Below, one piece after another: positions 58,716 through 64,000 of a DNA stretch of 64,000 bases. The stretch covers positions 75,272 through 139,271 of the forward strand of contig JBBRCE010000009.1 of assembly GCA_038205115.1 (NCBI GenBank), read 5' to 3'. Within the stretch, counting starts at the first letter, position 1, and each line of letters opens with the position of its first letter. Position numbers and translations under genes: made by a program. Under the pieces are notes generated by a model. It was not told the origin of the DNA and searched no databases. It worked only from the letters and a program-made list of their open reading frames with translations. Origin of the DNA: JBBRCE01 sp038205115 (GTDB lineage: Bacteria > Planctomycetota > Planctomycetia > Pirellulales > JBBRCE01).

Positions 58716-60434
58716 ATGATTTTGCGAGGATTTTCAGCCCCGCGCGCGACGATGACTTGCGCCCTGTTTGTTGCGGCTGGTTTGCTGGCGACCACAATCC
58801 ACGCTGCCGATGCCAAACCGTTGGAGCACCCGTTTCCGCACCGCGCCGCAGCGCCGCCACTGACAGGCGGCGTGGGCTGGTTCAACACATCCAAGCCGGT
58901 CGAACTTAAGCAACTCCGCGGCAAATTCGTGCTGCTGGATTTTTGGACGTATTGCTGCATCAACTGTATGCACATTCTGCCCGAACTGAAAAAACTCGAA
59001 CAAGCCTATCCCAACGACCTGGTCGTTATCGGCGTGCATTCGGCGAAGTTCGATGCCGAGCAAGATTCCAAAAACATCATCGAGGCAGTTCAGCGTTACG
59101 AAATCGAACATCCGGTGGTCAACGACGCCAACCACAAGATCTGGGACGCATACGACGTTTCGAGTTGGCCAACGCTCGTTGTGATCGATCCCGAGGGCCA
59201 AGTGGTGGCCATTAACAGCGGCGAAATCGAATTCAAAGATCTCGATCGCTTTATGAAAGAATCGCTGCCGTATTACAAAGCCAAGGGCTTGATGAACGCC
59301 AAGCCGTTGACGTTTGAACTCGAAGCCGACAAAGCCGAGCAAACGCCGCTACGATTTCCCGGCAAGATTCTGGCCGATGAAGCGGGCGGGCGGTTATTCA
59401 TTGCCGATAGCAACCATCATCGGTTGGTGATCGCCAAGCTCAATGGCGCGCTGCTTGACGTGATTGGCGCGGGGCAACTTGGCGCAGCCGATGGCGATTA
59501 CGCGACTGCCCGTTTCAATCGCCCCCAAGGCATGGCACTGGTGGGCGAAACACTGTACGTCGCCGACACGGAAAATCATCTGCTCCGAAAAATCGATTTG
59601 AAGACCAGGCAAGTTTCGACCATTGCCGGCACCGGCAAACAAGCGCGCGGTGGCTGGCCCGGACCGGGCGCGCCGCTCGATCCGCAAGCCGATTCAGGCA
59701 AACAACCACCGCAGCGTTTTGTGGGTCCGCCAAAAACCACGGCCATCAGCAGCCCGTGGGATTTAATCGCGTTGAAAGACAATTTGTACATCGCCATGGC
59801 TGGCGTACACCAGATTTGGAAAATGCCGCTGGATCAATCGGAGATCGGTCCATATGCCGGTAACAACCGTGAGGACGTGGTCGATGGACCGTTGTTGCCG
59901 CCGCGTCCCTTCGAACTTGGCTTTGCATCGTTTGCGCAGCCCAGCGGCTTGGCCACTGACGGCAAGTCGCTGTTTGTCGCCGACAGCGAAGGCAGTTCCA
60001 TTCGCGCGGTACCGCTGGATCCCAGCAAGGAAGTCAGCACCATTGTCGGCACGTCCCGCTTGATGAGCGAACGGTTATTCACGTTTGGCGACGTCGACGG
60101 TCGCGGCAGAGCCGTGCGGCTCCAGCACTGCTTGGGCGTGGCCTATCACGAAGGCAAGATTTACATTGCTGACAGCTACAACGACAAAATCAAATCGCTC
60201 GATCCCGCCACGGCCACCGTCAAAACGCTGGCCGGTGAAAAACGGACGGACAAGAATGCAGCAACCAACACCTTCCGTGAACCCGGCGGACTCGCATACG
60301 CCGCAGGCAAACTGTACGTGGCCGATACCAACAATCAGCGAATTCGCACCATCGATCTGAATCAGACCAATCGTGTAGCAACGCTCGAGATCGTTGGCTT
60401 GAAGCCGCCGCGAAAAATTACCACCAGCAAATAA
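58716..60434 (+). CDS. NHLRC2-like thioredoxin/NHL-repeat exported protein
   Basis: 572 aa from ATG 58716; ATG 58752 would also give a signal peptide (ALFVAAGLLATTIHAADA), and the frame is open back to 58467 through repeat DNA. The thioredoxin-like domain (~50-190) carries LLDFWTYCCINCMHILPELK, the CCINC arrangement known from NHLRC2 proteins, and a cis-proline strand DVSSWPTLVVIDPEG. Residues ~210-560 form an NHL beta-propeller (GGRLFIADSNHHRLVI, GETLYVADTENHLLRKID, GKIYIADSYNDKI). Probably a periplasmic redox or binding protein; partner unknown. Confidence 0.85.
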   Translation: MILRGFSAPRATMTCALFVAAGLLATTIHAADAKPLEHPFPHRAAAPPLTGGVGWFNTSKPVELKQLRGKFVLLDFWTYCCINCMHILPELKKLEQAYPNDLVVIGVHSAKFDAEQDSKNIIEAVQRYEIEHPVVNDANHKIWDAYDVSSWPTLVVIDPEGQVVAINSGEIEFKDLDRFMKESLPYYKAKGLMNAKPLTFELEADKAEQTPLRFPGKILADEAGGRLFIADSNHHRLVIAKLNGALLDVIGAGQLGAADGDYATARFNRPQGMALVGETLYVADTENHLLRKIDLKTRQVSTIAGTGKQARGGWPGPGAPLDPQADSGKQPPQRFVGPPKTTAISSPWDLIALKDNLYIAMAGVHQIWKMPLDQSEIGPYAGNNREDVVDGPLLPPRPFELGFASFAQPSGLATDGKSLFVADSEGSSIRAVPLDPSKEVSTIVGTSRLMSERLFTFGDVDGRGRAVRLQHCLGVAYHEGKIYIADSYNDKIKSLDPATATVKTLAGEKRTDKNAATNTFREPGGLAYAAGKLYVADTNNQRIRTIDLNQTNRVATLEIVGLKPPRKITTSK

Positions 60435-60617
60435 CGCTTGCGGCCGTCAGGCTAGCAGCGCTGCGCCGCAGACGTCTGGCGCATCTCAACAAGCTGGCCA
60501 TTTACGCGGACTTTGCCGATTAGGCAAAAGTTCCGGCCGAAATCGGTCGATTCCTGCTGCGGACGGCTGCGCACCGCGGCCACGCCGGAAACTCGTTGCT
60601 AGCGAAACGCACATTTC

Positions 60618-61580
60618 ATGTTGGGCCGACAAACAATCTACGTCGTCTTCGGCATCGTGGCCGCAACGGCCATGCCCGGCTGCGCACTCAATGTTTATGG
60701 CCCGCGGAATGACGTTGCCACGCAGGCCAGCACGACCGACCGATCCGCCGCGCGCGCATCGTCGTCCACTGCTGTGATCAACCCGCGAGAAACGGCGTTC
60801 GCGGGATCGACTGGCGATTCGCCAACCATGCCGTCTCTAGCGGCGGCAAACAACGAATCGTCGCCATTTGATCGCCGGCTGTTGGATCGGCCGCTTGCGG
60901 ATCGGCCAATTGCCCAGCGTCATCCGGTCGCGCGGCTCACTGGTCACGAAAGCATGATGATCGAACAACCGCCTGCGCTGTTGTCGCCGCGTGTGCCGCT
61001 GTTTCCCGTGCCGACGCGACCGGTTTTCGGACCGGCTGGCATTGAGTCGCACCCCTCGTCTCCGCCGCCTGAGCCGTTTCGGATGGCGCCGCCAATGATG
61101 CGTCCGCCGCAACAACCTGAAACGATTGTGCCCGGTGTTGAAGCCAAAGCGCCAGCCAAGGCCGACTCCGTGGCTGCCGATTTGGAACCACGGCCAATAT
61201 CGGAACCGATCTCCGTGACCCGCATCGCGCAATCGGTGCTTGTCCGTGGCAACGCCCGCGCCACGCGCGGTGCCGAGGTCGAATCACAGTCGGCAATCAG
61301 CGGTATGGAGCTTCAGCGGGAAGCGACGGCGGAGACGCCTGCTAGCACAACGGCCAGCCAGCAGCATCACGACTCGCAGCCCATTGATGCCGCGCCCACG
61401 CGGCGTAATACTTCGACCGATTGGAAATCCCAGCGCGCCAGCGACTCGGAAGATCGCGTCATCAACTTGGATCGCACCACGGGCGCCGGCGGCCCGTCGG
61501 ATGTTCGAACCGCATCCGCTTCGACGGCATCCACTTCAAACGCGATGTCCGCCAAATCTGCCGCTCTGAACTGGCGATAG
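60618..61580 (+). CDS. Disordered P/S/T-rich putative lipoprotein
   Basis: 320 aa. The N-terminus (IYVVFGIVAATAMPGC) ends in a lipobox-like Cys22. The rest is rich in P, S, T, A and R without predicted fold; some low-complexity repetition (RLLDRPLADRPIAQRHP, FRMAPPMMRPPQQPE) is visible. No recognised domain. Codon use and length suggest a real gene, but support is mainly the lipoprotein start and the intact frame. Function unknown. Confidence 0.5.
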   Translation: MLGRQTIYVVFGIVAATAMPGCALNVYGPRNDVATQASTTDRSAARASSSTAVINPRETAFAGSTGDSPTMPSLAAANNESSPFDRRLLDRPLADRPIAQRHPVARLTGHESMMIEQPPALLSPRVPLFPVPTRPVFGPAGIESHPSSPPPEPFRMAPPMMRPPQQPETIVPGVEAKAPAKADSVAADLEPRPISEPISVTRIAQSVLVRGNARATRGAEVESQSAISGMELQREATAETPASTTASQQHHDSQPIDAAPTRRNTSTDWKSQRASDSEDRVINLDRTTGAGGPSDVRTASASTASTSNAMSAKSAALNWR

Positions 61581-61938
61581 CGCCAATCGGGTTTGATTGC
61601 GGCCAGCGATCATCACGCTAGCAGCCTTCGCCGCAATCGCCAAAGATCAGATTGGCGCAAAATTGCCGGAGTCGTCTTGATCTGCCGTTACGTTTTCGCT
61701 ATTTAACGCCGTTGCTCATTCGGCCAACCGGCGGACTGGGCAAAAGCGGTAAAACCGTCATCGCTGTTATCTCAGGTTGAACTGGCAAACAACTCATGGC
61801 CGATAACAAACAGCGGGTCGGTTGGAGGATCTTGGATCGACAACCGCCCGTTCGACATGCCCACGCGAACTGCATTGGCTCGACCCAGTCAATGTCACGC
61901 CGTTATGGTCGTTGGGCTCCTAATAGCCGCCAGGAACA
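61581..61938. other. Intergenic stretch upstream of lpxA
   Basis: About 360 bases with no credible gene. AGGA at 61931-61934 serves as ribosome-binding site for the next gene. No clear promoter boxes were seen. Confidence 0.4.
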
Positions 61939-62805
61939 ATGCCGGTGAAAATTCATCCCACGGCCGTGATCAGTGCCGATGCCCAAATTGCGGCCGATGT
62001 ATCGATCGGCCCATTTTGCATCATTGAATCGGATGTCACGATAGGTAGCGGTTGCGTCCTTGAAGGCCGCGTGAACATCAAAAGCGGAACGACAATTGGC
62101 GAAAACAATCGCATTTCCGATGGCGCCGTGATTGGCGGTATGCCCCAGCACGTGAATGTGCCGGAACATCCCGGCCGCGTGCAGATCGGTTCGCACAACA
62201 CGTTCCGCGAGTTCGTCACCATCCACCGCGCGCTTAAGCACGATGTGCCGACCGTGGTGGGCGATCATAATTTGATTATGGTCGGCGGCCATGTCGCCCA
62301 CGATTGCCACTTGGGCAATAACATCATTTTTGCCAACAACGCCATGCTCGGCGGACACGTAACAGTCGACGATCGGGCCTATATTTCCGGCGCCGTGGCG
62401 GTCCATCAGTTCTGCCGGATCGGTAGCTTCGCCATGATCGGCGGACATGCGCGCGTGGTGCAAGACGTGCCGCCGTACGTGACGATCGACGGCCTCAGCG
62501 GTTGTGTGGTTGGCCTGAATCTGATTGGCTTGCGCCGCAACGGCTTTACGGCCGAGCAGATCATCACGCTGAAAAATGCTTATCGCTTGATCTACCGCAC
62601 GAATCTGAAATGGAACGAGATCGTGCAACGATTGCAAAGCGAGTATTCGGCCGAACCCGCCGCGCGGTTGCATCACTTCTTCGCCGCCGGCACGCGCGGC
62701 TACGTGCAAGAACGCCGCATGCCGCCCAACGCCACGCTCAAATTCCGCCGCCAGTCGGAAGACGACGCCCGCGGAACCGGTGGCTTGCAAGTGAAGGCCG
62801 GTTGA
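61939..62805 (+). CDS. lpxA: Acyl-ACP:UDP-N-acetylglucosamine O-acyltransferase
   Basis: 288 aa. It catalyses the first step of lipid A synthesis. The left-handed beta-helix is seen from hexapeptide repeats (AVISADAQIAADVSIGPFCI, IIESDVTIGSGCVLEGRV) over ~1-190. The catalytic His lies in VGGHVAHDCHLGNN, and FREFVTIHRAL and AVHQFCRIGSFAMIGG are typical LpxA segments. The helical C-terminal domain (~195-260) has GLRRNGFTAEQIITLKNAYR. Length is slightly above the E. coli enzyme (262) owing to a tail. It stands alone here, without other lpx genes. Confidence 0.93.
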   Translation: MPVKIHPTAVISADAQIAADVSIGPFCIIESDVTIGSGCVLEGRVNIKSGTTIGENNRISDGAVIGGMPQHVNVPEHPGRVQIGSHNTFREFVTIHRALKHDVPTVVGDHNLIMVGGHVAHDCHLGNNIIFANNAMLGGHVTVDDRAYISGAVAVHQFCRIGSFAMIGGHARVVQDVPPYVTIDGLSGCVVGLNLIGLRRNGFTAEQIITLKNAYRLIYRTNLKWNEIVQRLQSEYSAEPAARLHHFFAAGTRGYVQERRMPPNATLKFRRQSEDDARGTGGLQVKAG

Positions 62806-62900
62806 TCCGCGTGCTCACGCCCAGCGTGTAACCATCGTTTTCCATGCCAATGTCAGACAGCTCGATGGACCCACTCCGGCGCGATTGCCGCCGAGACAAC

Positions 62901-62926
62901 GCAGTCGTACGCAGTCGTACGCAGTC
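62901..62926. repeat. Short 10-bp tandem repeat
   Basis: GCAGTCGTAC occurs twice in a row plus a partial third copy (GCAGTC), in the non-coding gap between lpxA and the PilZ gene. Confidence 0.85.
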
Positions 62927-62944
62927 CAGAACCAGACCGGGCAA

Positions 62945-63322
62945 TCAAGCTTGCCCGACCACAAAACTGCAGCCTGCCGTAAACGTGCCCGGCGCGATCC
63001 GACGGCACCAAACGACTTCGATCTTCAAAATCTGACCGGCAGGCAGCTTGATCGAGCAGATTTCGCCCGGAAACAATTGGCTACCATGCAAAAAGCGCAT
63101 TCCGCCGCGCGACATGTCGCGCAGTAGCACATCTTGCGATTGCGGTGGGTGCCCGGATGGAGCATAGCTGCCGTGGCTATACACAACGCACTCCGATTGC
63201 GTCAGCACGCGGGGAAAACGCCGCGAGTCGCTGAAGATCATGCCGGTTCCACGCGTGCGGCGAATCAGCTCGTCGCTTAACTGTGGCATGGCCGTGTGCG
63301 GCTGTGTTGGCAAATCGGTCAT
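62945..63322 (-). CDS. PilZ-domain protein (probable c-di-GMP effector)
   Basis: 125 aa from ATG 63322, which overlaps the stop of the HD-GYP gene as ATGA. The c-di-GMP binding signatures are present: RxxxR as SRRFPRVL (~35) and D-x-S-x-x-G as LRDMSRGGMRF. The beta-barrel ends in CSFVVG. It carries no effector domain beyond PilZ. Coupled translation with an HD-GYP phosphodiesterase suggests that one product degrades the messenger and the other senses it. Confidence 0.85.
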   Translation of the reverse strand: MTDLPTQPHTAMPQLSDELIRRTRGTGMIFSDSRRFPRVLTQSECVVYSHGSYAPSGHPPQSQDVLLRDMSRGGMRFLHGSQLFPGEICSIKLPAGQILKIEVVWCRRIAPGTFTAGCSFVVGQA

Positions 63323-63873
63323 GCTTCGACGATCTCCATCCAATGCCGCAGCAGTTCCGGATCGAAATGTTGATCTTCGGAATTCATGATGCCCAGCGCG
63401 GCCGACGTCCGATCGGTTTCGCGATAGGGTCGGTTGGACGTCAGGGCGTCGAACACGTCGGCCACCGCGCAAATCCGCGCCCACAGATGCATTTCTTCGC
63501 CAACCGTCGCCGCGGGATAACCGTTGCCGTTGTACCACTCGTGATGTTGGTAGGTCATCATGAGTTGGGCCCAATTCAATTGGCCCAGCGCCGCCAGTTC
63601 GCGGAACCCGGTGACCGGATGTTGGCGGACTAATTCCTTTTCGCGGTCGGTCAATCGGCCCGGCTTACGCAAGATGAAACCCGGAATTTGGCGTTTGCCA
63701 ATATCGTGCAGCAGTCCGCCGCTGGCCAGGAGTTTGAGATCCTGTTCCGATAAGTCCGCGCGTTGACCCAAAGTGGCTGAATAAATTGCCACGTTGCACG
63801 AATGCTGAAAGGTGCAGCGGTCGTGATCCAACAAGCCAACCACCGCCTGCACCGAAAAATCGTAACCGTTCAC
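63319..63873 (-). CDS. HD-GYP-domain phosphodiesterase
   Basis: 184 aa from GTG 63873. The HD pair is GGLLHDIGKRQIP, and the GYP motif HHEWYNGNGYP with downstream ARICAVADVFDALTSNRPYR is complete. HD-GYP proteins hydrolyse cyclic di-GMP. There is no attached sensor domain, and the protein is little more than the catalytic unit. The PilZ gene follows with a four-base overlap. Confidence 0.9.
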   Translation of the reverse strand: MNGYDFSVQAVVGLLDHDRCTFQHSCNVAIYSATLGQRADLSEQDLKLLASGGLLHDIGKRQIPGFILRKPGRLTDREKELVRQHPVTGFRELAALGQLNWAQLMMTYQHHEWYNGNGYPAATVGEEMHLWARICAVADVFDALTSNRPYRETDRTSAALGIMNSEDQHFDPELLRHWMEIVEA

Positions 63874-63926
63874 GGATATAAAAGTTGGTCTTCTTGGAAA
63901 TGGGGTGGTGCGGTTAAGTTGTAGCC

Positions 63927-64000
63927 ATGACCAACTTGACTGCCAAGGATGCCTGCCCGAATTGTGATGCGTTGCGACGCGAACTCGCGGCGCTGCGCAG
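63927..64000 (+). CDS. N-terminal fragment of a gene cut by the window edge, possibly an IS66-type transposase
   Basis: The ATG at 63927 opens a frame to the window end, about 24 residues (MTNLTAKDACPNCDALRREL then AALR). A CxxC followed by a leucine-rich helix resembles the start of IS66-family TnpC in planctomycetes, but the piece is too short for certainty. The gene is divergent to the HD-GYP gene. Confidence 0.3.
   Translation, partial: MTNLTAKDACPNCDALRRELAALR

Noticed and set aside
61903..62790. A 295-codon minus-strand open frame
   Set aside because: Antisense to lpxA, whose hexapeptide repeats are clear.

Overview
The window reads as chromosome of a planctomycete, most likely a Pirellula-like lineage. 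This is inferred from gene content, not from a marker gene. Pointers are a Planctomycetes/Verrucomicrobia-type (PVM) bacterial microcompartment (BMC) locus, small membrane proteins opening with a NPYxSP motif, a long MoxR/VWA envelope cluster with an NPCBM-domain protein, a GAF-HlyD/HlyD/PqqD-M50 secretion-like set, and abundant low-complexity exported proteins. The DNA is fairly GC-rich and mostly coding, with one tRNA and no rRNA, prophage or CRISPR array.

Layout. 1-3863 (minus): PqqD-M50 membrane peptidase (cut by the left edge), HlyD adaptor and GAF-GAF-HlyD protein. 4604-4677: tRNA-Asp with a terminator. 4785-6599 (minus): a four-helix membrane protein, a wax-synthase-like acyltransferase and a small NPYKSP zinc-ribbon protein. 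7091-30285 (plus): a run of twelve co-directional genes (MoxR ATPase, DUF58, BatA-like VWA, two beta-propeller proteins, a VWA/GATase-like protein, two coiled-coil proteins, a TPR protein, an NPCBM protein, then one intact and two catalytically dead HtrA-like proteins). 30701-33377: SAM decarboxylase, spermidine synthase and an RMD1-like membrane protein, closed by a terminator. 33540-36942: citramalate synthase, a TPR protein and two NPYASP paralogues, one of them frameshifted. 36949-39246 (minus): ABC transporter pair and a GNAT acetyltransferase.

39386-48153 (plus) is the most distinctive part: DeoR regulator, PduL, two BMC-H, acetate kinase, BMC-P, CoA-acylating aldehyde dehydrogenase, BMC-P, an uncharacterised RpiB-like protein, BMC-P, class II aldolase and a lactate/malate dehydrogenase. 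By analogy with the studied Planctopirus limnophila locus this should be a fucose/rhamnose compartment: the aldolase releases lactaldehyde, the dehydrogenase makes lactoyl-CoA, PduL and the kinase recover ATP as lactate forms, and a second dehydrogenase balances NADH. Four proteins carry a similar amphipathic encapsulation-type helix, including the uncharacterised one. A GxxExxY nuclease-like gene with three copies of an intergenic repeat (48170-48831) lies between this operon and an aldolase-like gene (48866-50065).

The right part holds an esterase-like protein, a signal-peptidase-like protein that lacks the catalytic lysine, a four-gene type II fatty-acid-synthase set (ketosynthase, two hotdog dehydratases, ACP), a HAD hydrolase, a fatty-acid desaturase, an NHLRC2-like thioredoxin/NHL protein, a disordered lipoprotein, LpxA, and an overlapping PilZ/HD-GYP pair. 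A cut-off reading frame, possibly an IS66 transposase start, lies at the right edge. All product names come from reading the translations by eye; no database search was run.
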